This document shows, one piece after another, positions 25,581 through 34,332 of a stretch of DNA of 64,000 nucleotides. The first letter of the stretch is position 1. Every line of letters starts with the position of its first letter. Source of the stretch: Psychroserpens luteus (GTDB lineage: Bacteria > Bacteroidota > Bacteroidia > Flavobacteriales > Flavobacteriaceae); NCBI RefSeq assembly GCF_015319355.1, contig NZ_JADILU010000006.1:310001-374000 (forward strand), written 5' to 3'. A model generated the notes under the pieces. The model was not told the DNA's origin and did not search any database. It saw only the letters and a list, made by a program, of their open reading frames with translations. The translations under genes and the position numbers were made by a program.

Positions 25581-27595
25581 TGAAAACAACCGTAATTTCA
25601 TCAGAATTGTCTTGGTTATATTTCAATCAATGTATTATTGATGAAGCTGCCGATGTTACAAATCCGCTATACGAACGCATTAAGTTTTTGGCTATTTTTT
25701 CTTCAAATTTAGATGAATTTTTTAGGGTAAAAGTAAATCATTTAGCAAGTGATAAAAGCACTAGAAAAAGCAAGCTGTTTAACACAATCTTACACGAAAT
25801 TAATCTACAACAAGAGCAATTTGGTGACATTTGGAGAACTCAAATTATTCCTGAATTACTACAAAACAATATCATTGTTTATCAAGGACAGCCCATTGAC
25901 ACCTGTCATTTAAAAGAAATTGGACGCTATTTTAAAAGCGAGGTATTATCGTTTATTCAAATTGTTTTTATTAAAAATGAAACCGATACTATTTATTTTT
26001 TAGACAACAGAAGGTTGTACTTTTTGGTTAAACTAAAAAACCCCGAAAATCGGTTTGAATATGCGTATATCAATATTCCATCAGATAAATTAGACCGCTT
26101 TAAACTACTTTCAAAAAAAGATCACACAAATTATATTATTTCTTTGGATGAAATTATAAAGTCATGCTCGCACTTTATTTTTGCAAATTACACCATTGTG
26201 TCTTGTTTTGCCATTAAGATGAATCGTGATGAAGATTATGAAATTGAAGATGAAGATTCTGGTAATTTAATAACTAAGATTAAGCATAAAATCAAAGAAC
26301 GAAAAACAGGCCTGCCTACTCGCTTTTTATATGATACCACAATGCCTGTTGAAGATATTGTATTATGTAAAAATACGTTTCAACTTAAAAAACGGGAAAT
26401 GGTTTCTGGCGGAACCCATCATAATTTATTTGATTTGTTCAAATTCCCAAATCCATTAAAACCAAAACTTCAAGGTCCAAATTATCCAGCTCTTGAGCAT
26501 CCAGCTTTTGAAAATTCAAATTCAGTTTTTGATGTCATTGATTCAAAAAACCAACTCTTACATTTTCCATATCATTCGTATCATTATGTACTACAATTTT
26601 TTAACCAAGCCGCAATAGATAGTCGAGTAACTAAAATTAAGGTGACATTATATAGAATTTCTACGCAATCCTTAATTGCAAATGCCTTGATAAGTGCTGC
26701 TAAAAACGGAAAAAAAGTAACTGTTTTTGTAGAAGTAAAAGCACGCTTTGATGAAAATAATAATTTGTATTGGGCACATGAAATGAAAAAAGCTGGAATC
26801 AAAATTATTTATAGCATGCCAAATTTAAAGGTTCATGCCAAAATAGCTTTGGTAACTATGAAAATTGATGCCAAAACCAGTAAAGAATATGCTTATATGG
26901 CCACTGGTAATTTCAATGAAAGTACTGCCGCAATTTATGCAGACCATGGCTTTTTTACGGCTAAAAAGAACTATACATCAGATATTGAAAAGGTGTTTAG
27001 GTTTCTTGGAACTAAAGAAAAAAACAGTGAAATGAATACGCTTTTAGTAGCTGGTTTTAATATGAAGGAGCAGATGATCAGTATGATTGATAACGAAATA
27101 GAAAATCATATTGCTGGTAAATCTTCAGGAATTTTTCTAAAAGTTAATGGTATTGATGAGAAAGATATTATTGATAAACTTTATGAAGCGAGTCAAGCTG
27201 GTGTTAAAATCACCTTAATTGTTAGAGGAATTTGCAAGTTGTTACCTGGTATAATTGGCATAAGCGAAAATATAAAAGCGTACAGAATTGTAGACATGTA
27301 TTTAGAACACGCAAGAATTTACAAATTCAATAATGCGGGAAACGAGAAGCTATTTTTGTCTTCTGCAGATATGATGGGTAGAAATTTAAATAGAAGAATT
27401 GAAGTAGGATTTCCTATTGAAGATGAAAAATTAAAATCTGAAATCAATCAAATCATACAATTTCAATTAGATGATAATACTAAAAGAAGGACTATAAATT
27501 CTGAAGGAAAAAACGAATTAATTCCAGATAAAAAAGCACCAAGACGAGCGCAATTAGATAGTTATAATTGGTTAAAAGAACATGTTACATGCTAA
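25580..27595 (+). CDS. ppk1: Polyphosphate kinase 1
   Basis: This is a 671-residue PPK1, which reversibly polymerises ATP gamma-phosphate into polyphosphate. All four parts are visible: N-terminal helical domain (IKFLAIFSSNLDEFFRVKV), head domain, and two phospholipase-D-like catalytic domains. These carry the two histidines, His419 (NLKVHAKIAL, the expected autophosphorylated one) and His577 (MYLEHARIY), plus SSADMMGRNLNRRIEVGFPI. The length is slightly below the usual 690-720 residues. No exopolyphosphatase gene is adjacent. It is translationally coupled to the small membrane protein upstream and overlaps the downstream frame. Confidence 0.95.
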   Translation: MKTTVISSELSWLYFNQCIIDEAADVTNPLYERIKFLAIFSSNLDEFFRVKVNHLASDKSTRKSKLFNTILHEINLQQEQFGDIWRTQIIPELLQNNIIVYQGQPIDTCHLKEIGRYFKSEVLSFIQIVFIKNETDTIYFLDNRRLYFLVKLKNPENRFEYAYINIPSDKLDRFKLLSKKDHTNYIISLDEIIKSCSHFIFANYTIVSCFAIKMNRDEDYEIEDEDSGNLITKIKHKIKERKTGLPTRFLYDTTMPVEDIVLCKNTFQLKKREMVSGGTHHNLFDLFKFPNPLKPKLQGPNYPALEHPAFENSNSVFDVIDSKNQLLHFPYHSYHYVLQFFNQAAIDSRVTKIKVTLYRISTQSLIANALISAAKNGKKVTVFVEVKARFDENNNLYWAHEMKKAGIKIIYSMPNLKVHAKIALVTMKIDAKTSKEYAYMATGNFNESTAAIYADHGFFTAKKNYTSDIEKVFRFLGTKEKNSEMNTLLVAGFNMKEQMISMIDNEIENHIAGKSSGIFLKVNGIDEKDIIDKLYEASQAGVKITLIVRGICKLLPGIIGISENIKAYRIVDMYLEHARIYKFNNAGNEKLFLSSADMMGRNLNRRIEVGFPIEDEKLKSEINQIIQFQLDDNTKRRTINSEGKNELIPDKKAPRRAQLDSYNWLKEHVTC

Positions 27596-28404
27596 AAAAA
27601 ATTATCTATATCGCAATTCTTACAGTCACTCTCTCTTGCAATACCAATTCGCAAGCATTATTTGATATAAGTAAACATTACGATTTAAAAACACCGTCAG
27701 AATATTTTGAAATGCCTTATGAATTAAGAGAAATATCAGGAATTGATACTATAGACGCACACCAACTTATAAATCATAATGATGAAAAAGGTGAACTGTT
27801 TATTTATGATTTAAAAAATAAATCTATCAAAAAAACAATTCCTTTTGGTGAAAATGGTGACTATGAAGATGTTGCTGTCGTAGGAAAAACAACTTTTGTA
27901 TTACGTTCAGACGGAACACTTTATGAAATAAAAAACTATTTAGAAAGCCCAAAAACAACTATTCATAAAACTTTTTTAACAGCAAAAGATAATGTGGAAG
28001 GTCTCTGCTATGACAAAGAAAATAATCAGTTATTATTAGCAACTAAGGGAAATAAAGTGAAGAAAATATATACTTTTTCTATTGAAAACAAAGTGTTGAA
28101 TCCAAAACCTATTTTTGAAATTAACCCAAAAAGCATCAAAAAGCACTATCACGTTAAAAATGATTTTTCACCAAGCGCCATTGCCATTCATCCTCTTACT
28201 AAAAATTATTTTATACTTTCTTCAATAGGAAAAATGCTTGCAGAGTTTGATAATAAAGGAAATTTGATACACCTCTATAATATAAATTATACCCATTTTA
28301 GACAACCGGAAGGTTTATGCTTTTCTGAGAATGGCGATATGTATATTTCCAATGAAGCCAAAGGCAGGAATGCAACTGTTTTAAAATTCAAATATTTATT
28401 ATGA
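27589..28404 (+). CDS. SdiA-regulated-domain lipoprotein
   Basis: This is a secreted beta-propeller-like protein of 271 residues from ATG 27589, chosen because it gives a clean lipoprotein signal (MLKKIIYIAILTVTLSC). An upstream in-frame ATG at 27568 would add seven residues before it. The SdiA-regulated pattern is visible: REISGIDTIDAHQLINHND, YEDVAVVG, DNVEGLCYDKENNQLLLATKG, FSPSAIAIHPLTKNYFILS and RQPEGLCFSENGDMYISNEAKG. Function is unknown. It overlaps the end of ppk1 by 7 bp and the DUF2652 start by 4 bp (ATGA). Confidence 0.85.
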   Translation: MLKKIIYIAILTVTLSCNTNSQALFDISKHYDLKTPSEYFEMPYELREISGIDTIDAHQLINHNDEKGELFIYDLKNKSIKKTIPFGENGDYEDVAVVGKTTFVLRSDGTLYEIKNYLESPKTTIHKTFLTAKDNVEGLCYDKENNQLLLATKGNKVKKIYTFSIENKVLNPKPIFEINPKSIKKHYHVKNDFSPSAIAIHPLTKNYFILSSIGKMLAEFDNKGNLIHLYNINYTHFRQPEGLCFSENGDMYISNEAKGRNATVLKFKYLL

Positions 28405-29456
28405 AAAAAGCACTTTATTTTATGCCAGATATTAGTGGATTTACAGATTTTGTAAATAATACTGAAGTAGAACATAGTATTCATATTATTTCCGAATTGC
28501 TTGAAATTTTACTAGATAATAACACCGTAGATTTAAAATTAGTGGAAGTAGAAGGTGATGCATTATTTATGTATGTTACAGATATACCGAGTTATGAAAA
28601 ACTAACTCAGCAAATAAATGTAATGCACGAAGCCTTTCATAAACATACTCAAAATTATGACACCATGCGAATCTGCAATTGTGGTTCGTGTAGGACAACA
28701 ACAAATTTAGAACTTAAATTTTTAGTGCATTATGGTGATTTGAATTTCATTAAAGTGAAGGACATTATTAAACCTTATGGTAGTGAAGTTATAAAAATCC
28801 ATAGGTTGTTAAAAAATAAGATATCTTCAAATGAGTATATGTTGTTTACTATAGCAGTTTATGAATTATATAAAAGCGAAATCGATGATGGTTGGAACAA
28901 AAACACAGAAATCTACGATTTAAAAAGTCTCGATTATTTCTATAAAAATTTAGAAATTATAAACGCTAAAATTGAAGTAGAAAATACAGAGTCAGAGGAA
29001 CAAATAGAAAAACCTATTCTTACATTAGAAAAAACAATAAACGCCAACATTCAAGATCTTTACACCTATATAAGTGAACTAAAATATAGACATCTTTGGG
29101 ATAAAGAAGTCAAGAGAATTGAATACGATGCCAATAAAATAAATAGAATTGGCACAGAACATAATTGCGTTTTAAATTTTGGAAACATGAAGTTTGAAAC
29201 CATTACCGAACCTTCTTCAGACCATTTAACCTATGGCGAAAAAACTAAAGAAATGCTGTTTACTGATGCCTTTACATACTTGATTAAGCTTCATAAAATA
29301 GACCAAGACACCACCAAGATTGTTTTAGATATTTATATCACTTTTTCTACAGTAGGCACTTTTATGAAAAATACCATCACAAAAAAAGTAACCAAAATGT
29401 GGAAACAAAAATTAAAGCAATTGGAAGCACTATCAAAAAATAAAATTCAACTATAA
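28401..29456 (+). CDS. DUF2652 protein: class III cyclase-like domain plus SRPBCC-like domain
   Basis: This is a 351-residue cytoplasmic protein. Residues 1-180 look like a class III nucleotidyl cyclase: MPDISGFTDF with metal-ligand Asp10, VEVEGDALFMY with Asp53, and YGSEVIKIHRLL at 126-137 matching the GxxVNxAxRL helix. Arg135 is kept, but the transition-state Asn is Ile131. A CxCxxC cluster (C92, C94, C97), possibly metal-binding, is inserted. Residues about 205-351 resemble an SRPBCC ligand-binding fold. It overlaps the upstream gene by 4 bp and lies 12 bp before an HD-PycTM gene. Cyclase activity is not established for DUF2652. Confidence 0.85.
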   Translation: MKKALYFMPDISGFTDFVNNTEVEHSIHIISELLEILLDNNTVDLKLVEVEGDALFMYVTDIPSYEKLTQQINVMHEAFHKHTQNYDTMRICNCGSCRTTTNLELKFLVHYGDLNFIKVKDIIKPYGSEVIKIHRLLKNKISSNEYMLFTIAVYELYKSEIDDGWNKNTEIYDLKSLDYFYKNLEIINAKIEVENTESEEQIEKPILTLEKTINANIQDLYTYISELKYRHLWDKEVKRIEYDANKINRIGTEHNCVLNFGNMKFETITEPSSDHLTYGEKTKEMLFTDAFTYLIKLHKIDQDTTKIVLDIYITFSTVGTFMKNTITKKVTKMWKQKLKQLEALSKNKIQL

Positions 29457-29468
29457 CTCACTTTAACA

Positions 29469-30638
29469 ATGCATTTAATAGTTCAAAAAACCTCAAAATT
29501 TGTATTAGATTATTTGAATACAAATTTAAGCACATCATACATCTACCACAATTATCAACATACACATTATGTGGTTTCAAAAATAGAGGAAATAATAGCA
29601 ACTGAAAATTTAACAGACGAGGAGAAGCAAATTGTATTTCTTGCTGGTTGGTTACACGATATAGGCTATACCATTGACAAAGCCAAACATGAGGATCATA
29701 GTATGTCTATCGCAAAAAAATATTTGGACGAAAATAATTATGATGCTGCTAAAACAGCTAAAGTTTTGGCCTGTATTAATGCTACAAAGCTTCACGAAAC
29801 ACCAAATAATAAGTTGGAAGAAATTGTTCATGATGCAGATTTTGCGCATTTAGCAGATGCTAATTATGAAGCCATATCAGAGAATCTTCGATTAGAATTC
29901 GCTGATACCAATTGTGGTACGTATTCAAATGAAGCGTGGGCACAAGAAAATATTAAGATTTTTAACAATCATAAATACTACACCAAACATGCTAATTTAA
30001 ATTGGAATCCGATAAAAAGTGAAAACCTAAAAGCATTACATAAGCAATTAAAAAAACAAACTAAAAAGTCAAAAGAAAAAACAGATTCAAATAATCGTTC
30101 AGAGCGAAGCGTTGATACTTTGTTTAGGGTGACTTTAAAAAATCATATTACATTAAGTGATATTGCTGATACTAAAGCTAATATTTTGCTTTCAGTAAAT
30201 GCCATTATTATTTCTATGGCGTTGTCTAATTTAATTCCAAAATTCGATAATCCTAGCAATGAGTATCTAATATATCCGACCGTTATTTTTGTGAGTTTCA
30301 GTGTGGTTTCCATGATACTCTCTGTTATTGCAACACGACCAAACGTTACTTCTGGAAAATTTACCAAACAGGATGTAGCCAATAAGAAAGTGAATCTTTT
30401 ATTCTTTGGTAATTTTCATAAAATGGCATTGCCAGAATTTGAAGAAGGCCTCACTCAAGTTATGAATGATAAAGATTATTTATACAGTTCCATGAGTAAA
30501 GACTTGTACTTTTTGGGTAAAGTTCTAAATAGAAAATATCAGATTTTAAGATGGACTTATTCCATTTTTATGATAGGAATTGTTGTTTCTGTAATAGCCT
30601 TTGCTGTTTTTTATAAATTGTTATGCGTAGTAGTATGA
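29469..30638 (+). CDS. HD phosphohydrolase fused to Pycsar-effector-like transmembrane (PycTM) domain
   Basis: This is a 389-residue protein. An N-terminal HD domain (about 1-160) keeps the metal ligands: YHNYQHTHYVV, GWLHDIGY (His63-Asp64), and VHDADFAHL. A linker rich in Lys and Ser leads to a PycTM-type domain (about 212-385) with TLFRVTLKNHITLSDIADTKANILLSVNAIIISMAL and further membrane helices near 258-285 and 363-385. In Pycsar defence, PycTM proteins respond to cCMP/cUMP and damage the membrane. HD domains often hydrolyse cyclic nucleotides or (p)ppGpp. It follows the cyclase-like DUF2652 gene and overlaps the hydrolase gene. Confidence 0.9.
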   Translation: MHLIVQKTSKFVLDYLNTNLSTSYIYHNYQHTHYVVSKIEEIIATENLTDEEKQIVFLAGWLHDIGYTIDKAKHEDHSMSIAKKYLDENNYDAAKTAKVLACINATKLHETPNNKLEEIVHDADFAHLADANYEAISENLRLEFADTNCGTYSNEAWAQENIKIFNNHKYYTKHANLNWNPIKSENLKALHKQLKKQTKKSKEKTDSNNRSERSVDTLFRVTLKNHITLSDIADTKANILLSVNAIIISMALSNLIPKFDNPSNEYLIYPTVIFVSFSVVSMILSVIATRPNVTSGKFTKQDVANKKVNLLFFGNFHKMALPEFEEGLTQVMNDKDYLYSSMSKDLYFLGKVLNRKYQILRWTYSIFMIGIVVSVIAFAVFYKLLCVVV

Positions 30639-31393
30639 TTTCTAAAAAAGTAACATTCAAGAATAATAAAGGTCAAACTCTAGCAGCTCGACTTGAATTA
30701 CCTGAAAATGAAACACCAAGAGCATTTGCCCTATTTGCGCATTGCTTCACCTGCAATAAAAACTTAACTGCTGTGCGAACTATTGGAAAAACCCTAACTG
30801 AAAAAAATATTGCGGTGCTACGCTTTGATTTTACAGGTTTAGGCGAAAGCGAAGGCGATTTTGAAAGCACCAATTTTTCATCAAATGTGGAAGATTTATA
30901 TAGTGCTGCTCAGTTTTTATCAGAAAATTATCAAGCACCTTCGTTATTGATTGGTCACTCATTAGGTGGTGCTGCAGTTTTGTTTGCTTCCGCAAAAATT
31001 CCTTCGGTAAAGGCCATTGCAACCATTGGTGCACCTTCAAATCCGGAACATGTAGCACATCTTTTTAAAAATAGTGTTGACGAAATTAATGCATCTGGAA
31101 AAGCTCTTGTATCCATTGGCGGAAGAGATTTTACCATTCAAAAACATTTTTTAGATGATATTCAAGACAAAAACATCAAGCATAATTTGGATGCATTTAA
31201 AAACTCGATTCTCGTTATGCATTCACCACAAGACACAACAGTTGGAATAGAAAATGCTGCCGAGATATATAGAGCGGCACGTCATCCAAAAAGTTTTGTA
31301 TCCCTAAATGGAGCTGATCATTTATTGTCAAACAAAAGAGATTCTGAGTATGTAGGTCATATTATTGCGACTTGGGCAGATAGATATTTGTAG
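30635..31393 (+). CDS. Alpha/beta hydrolase
   Basis: This is a 252-residue hydrolase with LRFDFTGLGESEGDF, the nucleophile elbow GHSLGG and the late HSPQDTTV acid and NGADHLLS histidine motifs, so the Ser-Asp-His triad appears complete. Its closest domain relatives are often fused to an OsmC domain, and no OsmC partner is present here. ATG 30635 overlaps the preceding stop (ATGA) and is preferred over ATG 30623. It is the last gene of the long operon, and the next gene has its own ECF-type promoter. Confidence 0.9.
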   Translation: MISKKVTFKNNKGQTLAARLELPENETPRAFALFAHCFTCNKNLTAVRTIGKTLTEKNIAVLRFDFTGLGESEGDFESTNFSSNVEDLYSAAQFLSENYQAPSLLIGHSLGGAAVLFASAKIPSVKAIATIGAPSNPEHVAHLFKNSVDEINASGKALVSIGGRDFTIQKHFLDDIQDKNIKHNLDAFKNSILVMHSPQDTTVGIENAAEIYRAARHPKSFVSLNGADHLLSNKRDSEYVGHIIATWADRYL

Positions 31394-31402
31394 CCTAAAT
31401 AT

Positions 31403-31430
31403 TGTCAGTATTACCGTTTTTAGACGTCTG
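31403..31430 (+). promoter_or_regulatory. ECF-type promoter motif before the patatin gene
   Basis: TGTCAGT (31403-31409), 16 bases, GTCTG (31426-31430), 21 bases before the patatin start codon. Confidence 0.55.
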
Positions 31431-31450
31431 TTATTTTAAACAACAAACTT

Positions 31451-32365
31451 ATGAGAGCACTTGTAATTTCTGGTGGTGGTAGCAAAGGCGCTTTTGCAGG
31501 AGGTGTTGCAGAATATCTTATCAACGATTGTTGTCATCATTATGATTTGTTTGTTGGCTGCTCTACAGGTAGCTTATTATTGTCTCATTTGGCCATTGGG
31601 AAAATAGATAAAATCAAGAAAGTATATACATCGGTTTCACAGGATGATATTTTTAGTATTAATCCTTTCAAGATAAAGAAAACTAAAACTGGCTTTAAAA
31701 CCTCTATACATCACTTTAATACCATAAGAACATTTTTAAAAGGTTGTCCAACTTTTGGCGAAAGCGATAATTTAAGACAGCTTATAAGAAACAGCATATC
31801 ACGCGAAGATTTTAATGCTATAAAGAAGAGTAATAAAAAAGTAATTTTTACGGTTTCAAATCTTACTTTAGATACGATAGAATATTATAATTCAGACGAT
31901 TGCACCTATAATGATTATTGCGATTGGGCTTGGGCTTCTTGTAATTTTACGCCTTTCATGAGTATTTTGGATAAAAATAATTATCAGTATGCTGATGGTG
32001 GTTTTGGTAGTTATGTACCCATTTTATGTGCCATAGAAAACGGAGCTTGTGATATTGATGTCATTATTTTAGAAAATGAAAATAACGATACAAAATATCC
32101 TATAATTACAAATCCATTTTCATTATTATTCAGAACTTTTAAATTTATGAACCATCAAAATAGTGCGAAGGATATCATTATTGGGAAACTCATTGGATTA
32201 AATAAAAAAGTCAATATCAATTTTTATTATACGCCTTATCAATTAACAGATAATCCTTTAATTTTTGATGCAGAACAAATGACACAATGGTGGAAGGATG
32301 GCTTTGAATTTGCCAAATCTAAAAACCCTATTAGTTTTTGCCATATTCCAAATACAAACGATTAA
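31451..32365 (+). CDS. Patatin-like phospholipase
   Basis: This is a 304-residue patatin-family lipase. The oxyanion loop SGGGSKGAFAGG (about 7-18), the nucleophile elbow GCSTG (Ser38) and the catalytic Asp in YADGGFGSYVP (Asp182) are present, so the Ser-Asp dyad is complete. No signal peptide is seen, so it acts in the cytoplasm or at the inner membrane. Patatins also serve as nucleotide-activated effectors in CBASS, but no nucleotidyltransferase is next to it. The second DUF547 gene follows one base after its stop. Confidence 0.9.
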   Translation: MRALVISGGGSKGAFAGGVAEYLINDCCHHYDLFVGCSTGSLLLSHLAIGKIDKIKKVYTSVSQDDIFSINPFKIKKTKTGFKTSIHHFNTIRTFLKGCPTFGESDNLRQLIRNSISREDFNAIKKSNKKVIFTVSNLTLDTIEYYNSDDCTYNDYCDWAWASCNFTPFMSILDKNNYQYADGGFGSYVPILCAIENGACDIDVIILENENNDTKYPIITNPFSLLFRTFKFMNHQNSAKDIIIGKLIGLNKKVNINFYYTPYQLTDNPLIFDAEQMTQWWKDGFEFAKSKNPISFCHIPNTND

Positions 32366-32366
32366 T

Positions 32367-33062
32367 ATGATTATTATAAATTCTTTAGTAGCGCTTTCAA
32401 GTGCATTATTGTTTAATGTTAAACTAAATAAGAATACAACCGTTGAAGAACAAAAATTAAGAGCTATTTCTATTGCAGATCTTCAGCAACAGTTAAAGAA
32501 TGATGATGCTAAGAAAGCTTTTTGGATTAATATATACAACGCGTATTTTCAAATATTGTCTAATTCAAAAAAGGCTAAAAGGAAAACCATTTTCACAGAG
32601 AAGTCAATTGAGATTGCACAGAATACATTTAGTTTAGATGATATAGAACATGGTATTTTGAGAAGATACAGAATGAAAAAGAGTTTTGGATATCTGCCTA
32701 ATCCTTTTGTGTCGTCATTAATTAAAGCTTTAGCAGTTCAAACAATAGATTATCGCATTCATTTTGCTCTAAATTGTGGTGCTAAAAGCTGTCCACCCAT
32801 CGCTTTTTATACTCTTGAAAAATTAGATAAAGAATTAAATTTTGTCACAGAATCATTCCTTTATTCTGAAACTTCTATCGACGATAATAATAAAACCATA
32901 TCCACATCAAAATTACTATTTTGGTATTGTGGAGATTTTGGTGGTTATTTCAAAATAAAAAGTGTTTTAGAAGCTATTTTAAATCAAAATTTAGCTAATT
33001 ATAAACTGATGTTTAATGAGTATAGCTGGGAAGCCCAATTAAGCAATTATATAACAGATTAA
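32367..33062 (+). CDS. DUF547 protein, second copy
   Basis: This 231-residue protein has the DUF547 pattern KAFWINIYNAYFQIL, LDDIEHGILRRY and IHFALNCGAKSCPPIAFY. The start at 32367 directly follows the patatin stop; a longer frame from 32298 overlaps patatin and is less likely. The N terminus is weakly hydrophobic (IIINSLVALSSALLF), but no lipobox is present, unlike the copy at 17322. It is co-transcribed with patatin. Confidence 0.83.
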   Translation: MIIINSLVALSSALLFNVKLNKNTTVEEQKLRAISIADLQQQLKNDDAKKAFWINIYNAYFQILSNSKKAKRKTIFTEKSIEIAQNTFSLDDIEHGILRRYRMKKSFGYLPNPFVSSLIKALAVQTIDYRIHFALNCGAKSCPPIAFYTLEKLDKELNFVTESFLYSETSIDDNNKTISTSKLLFWYCGDFGGYFKIKSVLEAILNQNLANYKLMFNEYSWEAQLSNYITD

Positions 33063-33082
33063 CAGATAATAAAATGAAAAGC

Positions 33083-33103
33083 AGATAGATTTATCTAATT
33101 TTT
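33083..33103 (+). terminator. Weak hairpin with T-run
   Basis: A 5-bp stem AGATA/TATCT with loop GATT is followed by AATTTTTTC. It may end the patatin-DUF547 transcript, but the stem is short. Confidence 0.35.
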
Positions 33104-33154
33104 TCATATAAAAATTAAATAAGGAGACAACTACCTAAATTTAATAAAAACCAA

Positions 33155-34180
33155 ATGACTAAAACAGATTTAATAATAAAAAAAACTCTTGAATACCTCA
33201 AATATCCTTCTGTAGTAGGCTATGAACAGCCATTTATTAATAAGCTTGAAAAAGATTTCAAATCTCTTCAATTAAGTACTCAACGCCACTCTGGTTTATT
33301 GTCAGTAAAAGGAAATCTACCTAACTCTAATATTGTTTCAGTTCACATTGACAGACATGGTCTTATTTCAAATGGGAAAGGAGAATTAGAGTATGCTGCT
33401 TACCGTGTTAAAAGTCAAAATACCAATAGTGAAATTGAGCCAAATAAAAAGATGTGGGAAAAAATAGCATCTCGTTTTGAAAATGAAAAGGTTTACGCCT
33501 ATGAACCAACAACTGGAAAAAATATTGGAAGCGGAAGAGTTGAAAAATGTTATATATGTCCTGTTAGAAATAATTTTGTTTTTCAAGTGGAAGAGTTAGT
33601 CCATTTAAAATCAGGCATTCCTGTAAGTTTTTCATCTCATTGCGGAAATAGCAAAAAATCAATAGAAGGTCAACTAGATAACGTGATTAATGCAGCATTG
33701 GGTTTTGCATTGTTCAAATTTGGATTTCAAGGCACTCTATTGTTAACTGAAGGAGAAGAAATTGGTGAAAGTTGGAGTCATATTTACAACTATTTTTTAG
33801 ACCAAAAAATAGAAACAAGCAGACTTATTGTACTAGACACAAGCCCATTTGAGGATGATAAATCTATCAATATGAATTCCGTTATTCTTCGTAGTAGAGA
33901 TAACAACTCGGAGTTTGAGCCAGTATTAACACAAACGATTAGAGAGAAATGTGCATCTCTAAATATTCCATTTTTAGTGAAGGATGAATACTTAACAAAT
34001 TCTAAAAAAACAACTAATATTGGAAATACCGAATTAGGGCATTTAATATCTAATAGTAAAAATAAAATTTCTGGCACAACTGTGCAAATAGCAACAATGG
34101 GTTATCATTCAAATAAAGAAAGAGCCAATTATGAAGCAATTCATAATGTTTTTAGGATATTATCGGAAACATTAATTTAA
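33155..34180 (+). CDS. M42-like metallopeptidase
   Basis: This is a 341-residue protein with the metal ligands of M20/M42 aminopeptidases in order: VSVHIDRHG (His64, Asp66), LDNVINAALG, TEGEEIGES, VLDTSPF and the terminal GYHSNKERANYEAIHNVFRIL. The layout suggests a two-zinc aminopeptidase or deacylase in the cytoplasm. The gene is spaced from both neighbours (92 and 152 bp) and has no ECF-type motif before it. The assignment rests on these motifs rather than full-length similarity. Confidence 0.75.
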   Translation: MTKTDLIIKKTLEYLKYPSVVGYEQPFINKLEKDFKSLQLSTQRHSGLLSVKGNLPNSNIVSVHIDRHGLISNGKGELEYAAYRVKSQNTNSEIEPNKKMWEKIASRFENEKVYAYEPTTGKNIGSGRVEKCYICPVRNNFVFQVEELVHLKSGIPVSFSSHCGNSKKSIEGQLDNVINAALGFALFKFGFQGTLLLTEGEEIGESWSHIYNYFLDQKIETSRLIVLDTSPFEDDKSINMNSVILRSRDNNSEFEPVLTQTIREKCASLNIPFLVKDEYLTNSKKTTNIGNTELGHLISNSKNKISGTTVQIATMGYHSNKERANYEAIHNVFRILSETLI

Positions 34181-34332
34181 TATATATAAGAATGTAAATA
34201 GCAAATAGGATGTTGGGTTATTCCAAAATAACAAATGTTCTAAATGATGTTTAAAATAAAAATTTTACACACTATAAACTCATATTTTATAAGCAGTATT
34301 GAAACGCTCAACTTAACAATTATGTATACGAA

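Noticed and set aside
28401-32365. A classical phage-defence island (Pycsar or CBASS) including patatin
   Set aside because: There are no other defence genes, integrase or mobile elements, the genes are woven into an operon with ppk1, and the patatin has its own promoter and no nucleotidyltransferase partner. I keep only the narrower Pycsar-like pair as a finding.
32298-32366. Longer start for the second DUF547 gene
   Set aside because: It would overlap the end of patatin by 68 bp. The ATG at 32367 follows the stop directly.
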